A DNA stretch of 15,854 nucleotides from Euperipatoides rowelli (taxonomy: Eukaryota; Onychophora; Udeonychophora; Euonychophora; Peripatopsidae), in the NCBI GenBank assembly GCA_003024985.2, contig PXIH01S0001063.1, one strand, 5' to 3'. Below are positions 1 to 10,184 of the stretch, piece after piece (positions within the stretch are counted from its first letter, which is position 1; each line of letters starts with the position of its first letter). The notes under the pieces are model-generated. The model was not told where the DNA came from. It did no database searches and saw only the letters and a program-made list of their open reading frames with translations. The position numbers and the translations under genes are program-made.

Positions 1-85
1 TAGGCTATTACCGGTACTGTATATTATCCTTTTCTTTTTTTTTAACAGATTTTATTTTTTCTAATAATTAACATTATTATTGTAG

Positions 86-214
86 TTAATTGACAATATT
101 CAGCTGACTCAGCCCCGACAAACTGGTGGCGGTGGAAAATCTTCAGGCGAGGTGATTGAAAATTTATCCGGAGATATTTTATCAAAACTACCAGAAAACT
201 TTAATATTGAATTG
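86..214 (+). CDS. DNAH3: Dynein heavy chain exon A (internal)
   Basis: Acceptor ...TTATTGTAG ends at 85 and donor GTAAGA starts at 215. The 43 codons read [11 protein letters not shown], then a Gly-rich [10 protein letters not shown] stretch, and end FNIEL. In axonemal dyneins this segment precedes the C-terminal domain. A better-looking pyrimidine-rich acceptor ends at 48, but using it would put TAG 83-85 in frame. An alternative AG at 102-103 would drop six residues. Confidence 0.85.
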
Positions 215-3200
215 GTAAGATAATAAATACTGCAAATTATTATCTAAATGTCTCAAAATATAATGGTTATTCTTATTCCCTAAATGAGTTAATACTAAAT
301 GGTAGGACTAAAAATGTCATCTTTAAAGGAACTGTTTTGCTGAAGTTATTCAGTAAAATAACCAGTTTCCCTTAAGTTTAGAAATCAGTGCTAACTCTTC
401 AAGGTGAGCTCTGATTCCTAAAGTTTTCTTGGTTAATTTATTAGAATCAGAAGGGCTATCCGCTTCTTGCTTATATACTGTATATAGGCCTACAGTATAT
501 ACCAGGGATGGTAAATAGAATTTGTCCAAAGTGACAAAAAACGAAAGTTGGTGTCATTTTGGCCAATTTGCCGAAATTAAACAAATGTTGTCATTATTTT
601 TTACATCAAAACTGTCAGCAGTGCATGCTCAGTGCTTGTTGGTGGTATTATTTCTGACAGCAGTCTATAGTCAGTAATAATGTGTTGCTACCGCTACTAT
701 AATCATACTGTGTCGCTATCTCTTTTTTTTTTTTCACTACCCAATTTATTGTTTAGTATTTTAACTTTCTATAGTTTAATCTCTTACAAAGTATTTTAAA
801 ACTTTTTACTTATATTCAATAATATTATCACTTAATTAGCTTATATCATAGTATATACTTTATTACTTATTTTTATACACATTAATTGATCACCATAATT
901 TTTACAGCTTTGTTTATAATATATTCCAATGTTATTTATATTTCCTAAAACTGTAATAGGTCTTATGACCATTGTTTTTTGTATGAATAAATAAATAAAT
1001 AGCACTTATTACGTTTGAATATACAGTATATATATATTTTGTATGATAAAATTTCAAGGATAAATTAAATTTTTCGGCATGACGCTGAAAATGTATAGAG
1101 CGCCATCTTTGGCACACAATCCAACTTTTTGCCATCACTGGCATGTACAGATGTGAAGTGATTTAAGAAAGTTTGGTGATGTATACCTTTTGCATAGAAC
1201 ACATATACAAATAATCCAGCAATCAAAATAATTTGCAAGGAATTTAAATACAGTACTAGGTGTTGGATTGGTTTTAATGCTATTGGCTTGGATTGTTTGA
1301 TAAAAATATTCTCAATGGTATATATAAAATGTTACAATATTGGTTGGTCTACCCAAAAGTTTAGTTATCAAAAGGATGGTGGCTAAGGATTCAGGTGTGT
1401 ATTTATTTAGCACTCCAGGCATTAGCCAGTGATGATTATTGGAATTCTACTTGTTTGAATAGCGGTAAAATCAGAAACATATGTCGGCAAATTTCGCAGT
1501 TGGAAGTGGCAGCAATCTAGTTGATGCACTGGTTGATCAGATGCTGATCTGTTGGTTGATAAGATGTTGACATATGCTGGTTGATCATACCAAGATCAAA
1601 GTTTTTCTACTGGCTTTTATAAGATTCCAGGATGTAGATCGAATTTAAGGTTCTCCAATAGATTTCTTTGTTTTTCATTGATAAAACCTGCTAATCCCAT
1701 TGGTTAGGGAAGAATCAAATTCATTGGAAGTCCATTATTCGACACGCAACTGCCAGCACAACAATAGCTGCAGATAGCCTTCACATGCAATATTTCAGCA
1801 AGATAATAAAAGATTACCAGTATCCTGCCCACTCCCAAATTCAAGAATCCAAAGTCTTCTGCTCTCAACCGCTGATTCACTTCAAATCTCCGTTCAAGGG
1901 CTAGTATCAGGAGATACTAGCCAAATCTATCAACCCACCATCTCACTGGCTTTACAAGATAAAGCAAATTTCTGGTAAAATAAAACCTCCATTCTCATTC
2001 TCAAGAATCTTAACTGATTAATTTAAGTATATAAAATATTGTTAAATATTTCCTCAAACTTTATAACATTTTATGTTAATGTTTTATTGTGCTTGAGATG
2101 AAATGGCTAAATAATAAAATCTTATTAATTTAAAAAAAAAAAAAAAAAAATCTTATTAATTCAAATTATTTGCCACACTCACCAATTTTACATGAGTAGA
2201 TAATAAGACTGGAAAACAGATAGCCTAACCCTTCTGAAATTAAATTCACTTCGTTTATCTTAGAAATTGGAACTCTCACTTAAAATAAAAGGGATGCTTC
2301 TTTCTAAAAATCACCAGCAACATTTCTGTTTATTAAAATTATCCTCACACAATCCTAAATAAAGAGGATCCCAGTACCATCCCTAATACAACACAATTAA
2401 AAAAAAACATACGGTTGTGAATAAGTTTTTGTTTTGCTTTAGTGATGTTTTTATCTGCTTTGTTGATTAAATTGGTATTTAGTTCCCACAGCCTTAGCCA
2501 GCAAATCTTACCCACCTTTACTGCTAGTTCTATATTTCATATGTTGGTCTTCTGCATAATCACTCAATAGCATGTACAGTATATGTGCTTTTATGTGTAA
2601 ATCTACAAAAAAGAGTGTAGATTTAAAAAAAAATGTAATTAATCTTTTTAAGAAATAGATGAAAGCAACCCACATTTTATGGATAAGGGAGTGAATATTT
2701 GAGATGATGGAAGGGTGGGGGGTATTTAAGCATATTACACTACATACAGTATAATTACTTAATAGATGCAAAGTGAGCATTAGCTTTCAGTGATATCCCT
2801 GCTCATAAACATGCTGTTTTCACACATTAACTTTGAATTTTGGTGGTTAATGAATATATTGTATATTGTTACATTTTTTCTTACAGTAATTAGTTTTGTT
2901 TTTTAAAGATTATAGAAAAGTACCCTGTAATTTATACCGAGTCCATGAACACCGTTCTACGGCAAGAACTTATTCGTTTTAATCGTCTTATACAAGTTGT
3001 GAGGAGCACTTTGAAGGACCTGAAAAAAGCGATTAAGGGTTTGGTTTTAATGTCATCTGAATTAGAAGAAGTCTTCAATAGTATGCTTATTGGTAAAGTT
3101 CCTGCAGCCTGGGCCAGCAAATCTTATCCTTCATTGAAACCATTAGGAAGTTATATTGCAGATTTGTTAACCAGATTAAAATTTTTCCAAGATTGGATTG

Positions 3201-6200
3201 ACAACGGCATTCCTAATGTGTTTTGGATCTCTGGATTCTACTTTACACAATCTTTCTTAACTGGAGCATCGCAAAACTATGCCAGGAAATACAAAATTCC
3301 AATTGATCATTTAGGATTTGAATTTGAAGTCATGAGCGAAGAGAATAATATGGATAGCAAGCCTGAAGATGGTGTGTATGTAAAGGTATGTAAATTAAGT
3401 ACTGCTCATTGGCATAACTAAGGTTGGTGAAACCCCTTTCCCACCATGGACAAAATCCCATACCAGACCATGCAGAATCCTTTAGTAATGTTTTTTTTTT
3501 TTTTTTACTAATTTTACTCATAAGTTATTTTTTCACCCTGTTCCTTTCCTACTAAGTGGTATGGTTTTATATGACAGCCTATCTATAATATACATTAAAT
3601 AAAAACATAAAATGAATATTTAATTAAAACATTCCAATAAAAGTATATATACAGTATCTATATAAATCAATTGTAAATTAAGCTTCTTTAATACATTACA
3701 TTTTTAACTATTAAAATAGTAAAAACCTATTATAACTTAAGCCTTTTTTTATTAGTTTATATTCAGTAGCCTAACTAAAGCCTCAAAATTTTGTTAACCT
3801 AAACACTCCTTCTATCATAGTGGACTTTTCCTATTTTGTCACTAGAAATTTACTGTAGTAATTTATTAGGTTAAGACTTTTTTAATAGCTGGTAAATATT
3901 GGGACATTTTAAACACTTTTAATAATTTTTTTCGATTAGATGACTAAAAATATAGATTTTGACCATTTAGAATTGTTTTTTTTTTTTTTTTTTTAAAAAG
4001 TAGGCTACATAATAAAATTTGTATATTAAAATATCTGAAAATTAAAAAAACTCAAAATCGAACATTTGAATTGAAATTCAATATTTTTCGACCCGCTTCC
4101 CCCCTTAAAATGGATAACCCAGACATCACATGTATGAATGCTGCCACGACAATGTTTTTTTTTTCTTTCTGTGTGACAGTAGACCTTTAAAAGCACCTTC
4201 AGGTGATAGTTTAGCCAAATTTAGGTTTTTAACGTTTTTTTTTTTTTTTTACTGTAAAATTTTTCTCCTTTCGTCTCCATCTTTTATTTCTCTGTTCAAA
4301 TTTTAATAATCTTGGACTCTATCTCACTCTGTTTATATTTTGTTAGTTTCTCGGAGCTCGAAGATTTTTAAAAAACGTAGCCTTAGGGATACCCCTGATA
4401 AAATATCAGATTAGGCTATATGAATTCTAGGTAAGAGGTATGAAATCAAATTTTTAAATTACCGTACTTTGGGATAGTGGAATTAGATTATTATTGCAAA
4501 CCAAACTTCATTTTAGTAGAATACTGGTCCAGACCTAGCCACATATTTCGAGATTGAAGTGTGGACCATTGTTTTATTTTAGGATATTAGTGTGAACAGT
4601 CTCTTAAATTTTGAATATGGTCAAATGGATTATTTAGGACTAATAGGATGACAAATTTTGGTATAAATATTTAATTTATTTTTGGAGATTTTTGTTGTCT
4701 AAATTCTTTATTGTATGATTTTTGGGGTAGGATAAACGGTATTCTAATCCTTGAATCAAATATGGTTGAATAATTCCGGATATTAAATTGTTGTAAGTTT
4801 AAATAATATATTGTATTGATAAATAGAAAACTCAGACTTTGTCCTTGCCCAAATACTTGTTAGTTTTAAATGAACTAGAATTCTATATTGTTAAAACTTA
4901 TTTAATTTGTTGTTAATTTTCAGGGGCTATTCGTGGAAGGTGTTAGATGGGATAGAGAAACTATGCAGTTAGCAGAATCATATTCCAAGATTCTTTACGA
5001 TTCTTTACCCATTGTATCCTTTATCTAATGTATTAAATGTCAGACTGTCACCTGTATGTTTTGAAGCTTATAATTTATAATGAACCAGGTAGATTCAATT
5101 TAATTTATGAATATTAAAATATACTTTATTTTTTTTTTTTTAGAATTTCAAATTAACTTCTGGATAGAATTTATAAAAAAAAAAAAAAATTAAACACTCA
5201 TTTCTAAATGTAATTTTAATTAAAAATTAAATAACATCTCTGCCTTCATTGACTATACTGCAGTAAATCATTAAATATTTAGGTACTATTTATTAAATTA
5301 TAATATTGTTCCACTATTTGAACCTTTAGTTTTGTCAATTTATTATAATTTTTTAAATCACAAAACATATACTTTGTCTAGATTGTAACATATGGAAATA
5401 AAAAAAAAGAGAATCATTAGATTATAAATTATATGGATAATTTAGTTAATAAAATTTTAAAATAAATTAACATTGACAAGATGAGACTAATAAATGAAAC
5501 TTTTAATCAACTGTTATTAGTAAAATTCATATGGTTATTAATTTTAAAGATTATTAGGCTATAGTTTTTATTAAAAAAATAGCAGGCCTATTTATAGCAA
5601 ATGAAGCATATAGGGATTTTAAGGCTAAACCAAATGATCAAGGCAAGTTTGCTTATTTAGGAATTGGTAACTGCTAACTTTTTGGGACTGGTCCCAATTG
5701 TTATGATCCCTAGATTTTATTAATAGTCCTACAGTACAGAATAACCAGCTAGATTAATCACTTTTCCAGACTATGATAGAACTAAATAGAATTATTAGAA
5801 AATGGTATATTAAATAATGATTAGGCTATACTGTATGTACATGTACTGTATATAATAATGGGCATATGATTAGGGTGACCCGGTGTCCTCCTTTTCACAA
5901 GTGTTGGTTTAAAAATTATTGAACCGATGATAAAATTAAGTTAAATATATTTTTAACATGTTGATAAGGAATGTGACATTACTTCTCTGACTTAGGCTAA
6001 AGAAACATTAAAAATGTTATGTTCTTAACTTTATGAAGATGTGGTTGAAGCCTGGTGAACGTGCTAAGTTTAAACCCAAACCAATATATTTGTGTCCCGT
6101 GTATAAAACCAGTGCAAGAAGAGGTACTTTATCAACTACTGGACATTCAACTAATTTTGTTTTATACATTGAATTAACTACAGACCTTCCAGAAAGTCAT

Positions 6201-6245
6201 TGGATTAACCGTGGTGTAGCAGCTTTGTGTCAATTAGATGATTAA
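86..6245 (+). CDS. DNAH3: Axonemal dynein heavy chain, C-terminal 300 residues (partial gene, 4 exons)
   Basis: Seen: exons 86-214, 2909-3385, 4924-5013 and 6039-6245 join in frame, all phase 0, and end at TAA 6243-6245. They give 43+159+30+68 residues. Known: this is the end of the dynein motor, from the last part of AAA6 into the C-terminal domain (Dynein_C), with family signatures [46 protein letters not shown] and [12 protein letters not shown] and the ending CQLDD. Axonemal heavy chains of the DNAH3/7/12 group are single-headed inner-arm ATPase motors that slide outer-doublet microtubules in cilia and flagella. The blocks [26 protein letters not shown] and [17 protein letters not shown] fit DNAH3 best from memory; DNAH7 or DNAH12 remains possible. 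About 3,700 residues upstream lie outside the window. The exons are intact, so the gene looks functional here. The downstream MRE11 gene is convergent and unrelated. Confidence 0.93.
503..1140. mobile_element. hAT-like non-autonomous DNA transposon (MITE), 638 bp
   Basis: Seen: the left end CAGGGATGGTAAA is matched at the right end, in reverse complement, by CAGTGATGGCAAA (11 of 13). Further in, both ends share a TGCCGAAA block. The 8 bases outside each end are GTATATAC (495-502) and GCATGTAC (1141-1148), 6 of 8 identical. Known: hAT transposons have short terminal inverted repeats starting CAG and make 8-bp target duplications. The interior is AT-rich with no transposase-like reading frame, so it would need an enzyme from elsewhere. 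Mismatches in ends and flanks point to an old insertion into the dynein intron. Confidence 0.65.
1523..1588. repeat. Diverged short tandem repeat built on GGTTGAT
   Basis: Three imperfect units of about 17-25 bp each contain GATG...CTGGTTGAT or a close variant (GGTTGAT at 1531, 1554 and 1579). It lies inside the dynein intron. No function can be read from it. Confidence 0.4.
1899..1922. repeat. Perfect 10-bp hairpin, loop AGGA
   Basis: GGCTAGTATC (1899-1908) pairs with GATACTAGCC (1913-1922) around a 4-base loop. It would fold in the intron RNA. It lies in the less AT-rich, possibly repeat-derived part of the intron. Confidence 0.5.
2116..2160. repeat. A18 tract flanked by a 15-bp direct repeat
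   Basis: AAAATCTTATTAATT occurs at 2116-2130 and again at 2146-2160, with a run of 18 A (2132-2149) between the unique parts. This is what remains when target-primed reverse transcription inserts little more than a poly(A) tail and duplicates the target. Replication slippage is the alternative. Confidence 0.55.
2909..3385 (+). CDS. DNAH3: Dynein heavy chain exon B (C-terminal domain core)
   Basis: Acceptor ...TTTTTTAAAG ends at 2908 and donor GTATGT starts at 3386. The 159 codons begin [20 protein letters not shown] and run through [59 protein letters not shown] and [12 protein letters not shown] to PEDGVYVK. These are the most conserved blocks of the dynein C-terminal domain, and none is broken. 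Confidence 0.95.
3386..4923 (+). other. DNAH3: Dynein intron (1,538 nt), GTATGT...TTTTCAG
   Basis: Ordinary U2-type intron. It is very AT-rich, with T runs at 3491-3506, 3976-3994 and 4235-4250. I see no coding sequence, transposon ends or stable RNA gene. Confidence 0.9.
4924..5013 (+). CDS. DNAH3: Dynein heavy chain exon C
   Basis: Acceptor TTTTCAG ends at 4923. The 30 codons begin [15 protein letters not shown] and end KILYDSLPI, the conserved stretch before the last exon. The donor at 5014 is GTATCCTTTA, which is U12-type rather than the usual GTRAGT. Confidence 0.93.
5014..6038 (+). other. DNAH3: Last dynein intron (1,025 nt), probable U12-type (minor spliceosome)
   Basis: Seen: the donor GTATCCTTT matches the U12 donor consensus RTATCCTTT at all nine positions. 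Near the 3' end GTTCTTAACT (6021-6030) carries the CTTAAC core of the U12 branch site (consensus TTCCTTAAC). Its branch A lies about 10 nt before the AG at 6037-6038, and no pyrimidine tract intervenes. Known: these are the three marks of minor-spliceosome introns. Inference: U11/U12 splicing is needed for the last coding exon. A 24-nt stretch at 5872-5895 looks like an eroded DNA transposon end. Confidence 0.8.
6039..6245 (+). CDS. DNAH3: Dynein heavy chain last coding exon
   Basis: After GAAG at 6035-6038 the frame reads [11 protein letters not shown], then [41 protein letters not shown] and TAA (6243-6245). That gives 68 residues. The end matches the natural C-terminus of this dynein group, so the protein is not truncated. 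Confidence 0.95.
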   Translation: MWLKPGERAKFKPKPIYLCPVYKTSARRGTLSTTGHSTNFVLYIELTTDLPESHWINRGVAALCQLDD

Positions 6246-6310
6246 TCAAAATAGTCATAATCAAAAATATTTTGTACAAAGTAAACTCAGAAAAAAAAAA
6301 TATTTTCATC

Positions 6311-6365
6311 AATAAAAAAATGTAATTTATTTACTTTTATGTTTAATAATGAGATTATCAATAAA
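6311..6365 (+). other. Candidate poly(A) signals for the dynein mRNA
   Basis: AATAAA occurs at 6311-6316 and 6360-6365, 66 and 115 nt after the stop codon. The second is followed by a T/GT-rich stretch (TTTTTTATTTTGTCATTCC), the usual downstream element. The second is the better candidate. Confidence 0.6.
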
Positions 6366-7058
6366 GCATTGTCACATTAGTATTTTTTATTTTGTCATTC
6401 CTGTTCTCTTGTTGAGATTTAACATATTTTTTAATTTACTGTGATTTAAACTAAATACATTTTTTTCTTTTACAATTCTAAATATAATAAAATAATTTGC
6501 ATGGTCTGTTTGTAATATAAATTGTGCATATGATTCTCACTATTGGCATCGATTTTTAGGCTGTTAGATAAATTGATTGTAAATAAGAATAAAAACTGCA
6601 CAAAATTTTCATGTTCAATTTATTCAGATGGTTCAAATGCAATCATGGGATTTAAAAGCAATTTTTATTTCAATTCTGTCTGCACAAGAAGTAAAAAAAA
6701 TAGAATAGCCGCCAAGTTAATCATTATTTTATACTTGTTTGTAAATATTTTTTTTTTATTTTATAAATAGTTGTATTATTTCATGTTTTTACATTATTTG
6801 TAAAGAAAAATCTAATAAATTTATTTTAAAAAAAAATCATTGTGTTTTATTGTAGTTATTCTCTTCTTTTTTTTTTTTTTTTGGGGGGGGGGGAGCTTTA
6901 ATTTAGTTACGGTAATATACAGTACATATGGTAGTAACAAAATAATTGTTAATATTTACCAGTAGCGACTAGTTTGGTGTAAGTCAAGCACTTTGAATTA
7001 AATGATTCAGGTTAGAGTTCCAGCTATCCTGGCAAGCTAGTATAGATTCACATAATTT
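6366..7058. other. Intergenic DNA, no gene seen
   Basis: AT-rich sequence with a further AATAAA near 6813. A T16 run (6867-6882) runs directly into a G11 run (6883-6893). A 75-codon open frame (6543-6770) starts at TTG, is Asn/Lys/Phe-rich and resembles no known protein. I do not treat it as a gene. Confidence 0.7.
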
Positions 7059-7124
7059 GTTTTTCTGTAATAAATATATTAAATCTCTGCATCAGAGATT
7101 GTAATATATTTATTACAAAAAAAC
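7059..7124. repeat. 31-bp near-perfect hairpin with a 3-nt loop
   Basis: The arm 7059-7089 (GTTTTTCTGTAATAAATATA...CTCTG) is the reverse complement of 7093-7124, apart from one mismatch and one extra base. The loop is only CAT (7090-7092). It would extrude as a cruciform in DNA or fold as a long stem in RNA. The tiny loop argues against a microRNA precursor; a small foldback element is more likely. Confidence 0.75.
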
Positions 7125-7225
7125 TTACAATGTCACTTTACTCACTTATACATTGACATTGTCTTTTGCCCGACTTTAGGCTACATAAAATTTTATTGTA
7201 AAACTTATTAATTGGCTTTCTCTTA

Positions 7226-7899
7226 CAGTATTCCCACTCTCTTCATATAAAATATAGGAGATTTTTCAAAAAAATATAGGAAATTTAAAACATAAAAACC
7301 ATACGATGTCGGAAATAGTTGCATCAGACCATTTTGTTGAATGCAAATATTCAAACAGTTACTGTATGTTCATCAAATTTATCACAAATAATAAAAAATA
7401 TATATATATTTATTTATTTTTAAATTTTAAATATTTTGGGCAATATTATTTGAATATTTCAATATCAATTTAACACTTTAATTTACCAAGTGAAGAAAAA
7501 TTTCAACCTTGTTTTCTTCACTGCAAAAAAAACTACCGTAATCATGATGCAGTATATTATGATTATTTTATAAATTTATGAAAACATAAAGCAACATTAA
7601 TTTTCACAAAAAAATTTGTCCCTCAGAAAATAATTANAAACTGTTTTAATGTTGGATATGGTTTGTTTAAAGAGTTGATGAATTATACTGTACTTATTGA
7701 TTTAAATATATTATAAATTAAAACATTTTTTCACAGATAGACTACACAAATTTTAATATTAGCAACAATAAGCAATCTATGTTACTCATCATTGGGCCGT
7801 TCAGAAAAAAAATATAGGATGTTAACCAAAAACATAGGAAATATAGGAGTTTATAGGAACATCATGAAATAAATAGGAAATATAGTAGTGGGAACACTG
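7226..7899. mobile_element. hAT-like non-autonomous DNA transposon, 674 bp
   Basis: Seen: the left end CAGTATTCCCACT (7226-7238) matches the right end read in reverse complement, CAGTGTTCCCACT (12 of 13). The same six bases CTCTTA lie directly outside both ends (7220-7225 and 7900-7905). Short ATAGGAAA/ATAGGAG motifs cluster just inside both ends, like the subterminal transposase sites of hAT elements. Known: a CAGTGTTCCCA-type end is typical of hAT families. The duplication reads as 6 bp, whereas hAT normally makes 8. The interior has no transposase-like frame and contains the only N in the window (7637). Confidence 0.65.
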
Positions 7900-10058
7900 C
7901 TCTTATAAAAAAAACTTATTATGAATCCAAAGAAGCACCACAATATGCAAATACCGCTGTTTTGAGACAGGCTGTTATATAGTGAATATTTTTCAAGTTT
8001 AGAAATAGATAATTATCCAAGTGTTTTCATAACTTTGTTGGATAAATAGCACCATTAAAAAATATATGTTAATCTTCTTTTCTTTCCATGCTCAAGTGTA
8101 TTACCATATGTATTTTGAACTTTGTTCCATGAAAAGTATAGAATCCACATCCTTAATTAACAACAGTATGAACTAGTGCACATCTTCTCATTTTATCCAA
8201 TAGGCTAGTATATGGAATAATTGAAATAAAGAGTAATGTCATCCTCCCTGTATTTTAACCACAAACTCATAAATCCTCATCATCACTCTTTTTTAGCTAT
8301 ATGGTGGTTAAATGGACTGTATTTTTATTTTCCAGAATAAAACCATAAATAAACAGCTCTTTCATAATCTAACAGATTTTTAGTTGGGGGGGGGGGGGAA
8401 TAGAATGTTAAAGTGTGTCTACACCGTCTACTTCTATGGTCAATTTTAGTTTTCATATCGGAGAAAGCATACTCTGGAAAAGTCAAAACAGGTCTACTAT
8501 GTCTAAACTATTGCACAAATTCTCAACTTTGCAGTATTTTACATTCACCCCGCTGTACTTCATACTATATCAAATGTCTGATCAAACAGGTTTTTTTAGG
8601 CGCTCTCTCTCACAGAGAGATGAATCAACTCACAATTTACAAGTTCTTATCGTTCTTATTTTATAAATTCTTTAAGTTATATATTTTTTTTTCTCAAGGC
8701 AAGTATTCTCTTTGGATATTACATCCATGTTAACCTTCTGAATTTCTTGCATACTCGTTCCAAAGAAAGCTTAGGTACTCAGGATAATTCTCTGGAAATT
8801 TCAGGCTTGAAAAAAACAAAATTTGTTTTAGCAGAGTCTAATGTATATTGTTTAGTTTTATTATTCCTGTATCTCCATAATTTTCTAGTGGATCTAATAG
8901 CCATGACATAAAATTTAAAAAAATTCCATCACTTTCTAGATGGAGAAATTGTTGAGTATAATCAGATTTTTTAGGCAACTATTTCAATAGCACAGAAATT
9001 AAAATCAAGATGATCCTTTCTACTTTTGCAATTCAGTGGAATTTAAAAGATTCCTCTGTGTATGAAATTGTAGAAATCCTTTTCTGAAAAGATTTAGATC
9101 ACTTCGAAATTATATTATCACAGAGGAAGTTTGTATCTTCCATAAACATTTCCTTTTGTTTTGTTACTTGTAGCATTATTCATCAGGATATCATCATTGG
9201 TCTTAACTTTTGCATGTGCTGAACTAAAGAAAGATACAAATTTAGAAATTGCCCTAATGAATGTAATAATTACCTAGCTTGCGTAAACCCAAGTCCTAAT
9301 TAATGTGATCTAAATGACAGACCAATCAATTTTAACATTTTTTATTGATATATTAAAATTCTTAAGTTTTTGAAAAATAAATTAATTTACTGTAGATATT
9401 GAAGTTATAAATTGAAAACAAAATTATTTAAAATATGTTAGATAATTTATGCAAATTTAATACTTGCAGTTGAATGAACACTAATAATCAAATTAATTGT
9501 TAAAGAGGAAAGGGGAAAAAACTACTGACTTTTGGCTATGACCGACTGAATATCTTGAAAAAACCGGATATGAGAAGAGTTTAAAAAAAAAAGTTATTAC
9601 TCAAAATTTGATCTAAAACAAATCAACAGCTATCAATCACAATTAATATCTCGCAATGGTTTGAATAACTTTTATGAATGGTGATAAAAAAAATAACTTC
9701 AATATGAATTTGCTAAAATCAGTGGCTACTTGCATTTGCTTTGACTATTCAAATTATATCACCACGACACGATTGAATACTTCACAATGAACCAAAGAAA
9801 ACTGTTTGAGAAATGCAATCATCAGAGAACTGAAATGGGAATAACCAATACATCACCTGTAAATCCCTAGTTAGGACTATATTATGCTTTCGATAGAATA
9901 AAATCAAACTTCAACACTACTAAAAACTTAATTAAAATATTTTTAATTACGGTATCTGGAATGTACAAAAATAAATATAAGGTAGTAAAATGCATAAACC
10001 ATTGACCAGTTAAATTATATTATTAGTGAGTTAAAATTTTAACTTTTAAAAACAATTT
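7900..10058. other. Intergenic DNA, no gene recognised
   Basis: About 2.2 kb between the second hAT-like element and MRE11. It holds a G13 run (8386-8398) and two overlapping short frames in 8413-8733 that are not protein-like. An inverted pair TTCCTCTGTG...CACAGAGGAA lies near 9051-9128. On the - strand near 9236 there is a splice-acceptor-like TCTTTCTTTAG followed by about 37 open codons, too weak to call an exon. Parts may be old repeats that I cannot place. Confidence 0.6.
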
Positions 10059-10064
10059 TTTAAT
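10059..10064 (-). other. Candidate variant poly(A) signal for MRE11
   Basis: The - strand reads ATTAAA, about 120 nt beyond the MRE11 stop. No AATAAA is seen closer, and there is no genome-encoded poly(A) run after it. Confidence 0.35.
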
Positions 10065-10184
10065 GTAGACATAGTTCATGATTTATAATTATTATAAGAT
10101 ACTGTATAGTTAAAAAGATCTTTCAATAAAAACAAACCAAAACTTAATTGTGCAATTATTACACATTTTTCTTCACTTTCATGA

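Larger units (their letters stand above)
215..2908 (+). other. DNAH3: Dynein intron (2,694 nt), GTAAGA...TTTTAAAG
   Basis: Standard U2-type donor and acceptor, phase 0. It holds a hAT-like MITE (503-1140), a diverged tandem patch (1523-1588), a short perfect hairpin (1899-1922) and an A18 tract with duplicated flanks (2116-2160). The part from about 1700 to 1990 is less AT-rich than its surroundings and may be an old repeat, but I could not assign it. No convincing coding sequence is seen on either strand. Confidence 0.85.

Noticed and set aside
35-48. Strong pyrimidine tract and AG as the acceptor of exon A
   Set aside because: Using it places TAG (83-85) in the dynein frame. The AG at 84-85 gives a clean exon.
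932-1144. 70-codon - strand frame at the right end of the first hAT-like element
   Set aside because: It runs from the terminal repeat into AT-rich DNA and does not resemble a transposase.
2508-2780. 90-codon - strand frame in the dynein intron
   Set aside because: No domain or transposon match, and low-complexity hydrophobic composition typical of chance frames.
2932-3120. Antisense frame over dynein exon B
   Set aside because: Shadow of a strongly conserved + strand exon.
3491-3506. T runs in introns as terminators
   Set aside because: T runs occur all through this AT-rich DNA and do not end RNA polymerase II transcription. No Pol III gene precedes them.
6543-6770. 75-codon + strand frame
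   Set aside because: It starts at TTG, is Asn/Lys/Phe-rich as random AT-rich DNA would be, and has no similarity I recognise.
8413-8733. Two overlapping + strand open frames (106 and 83 codons)
   Set aside because: Neither has recognisable domains, and composition follows the local DNA. No splice or poly(A) context supports a gene.
9120-9245. Possible - strand exon: TCTTTCTTTAG followed by about 37 open codons
   Set aside because: No partner exon, conserved protein motif or poly(A) context. A pyrimidine tract plus AG is common by chance here.
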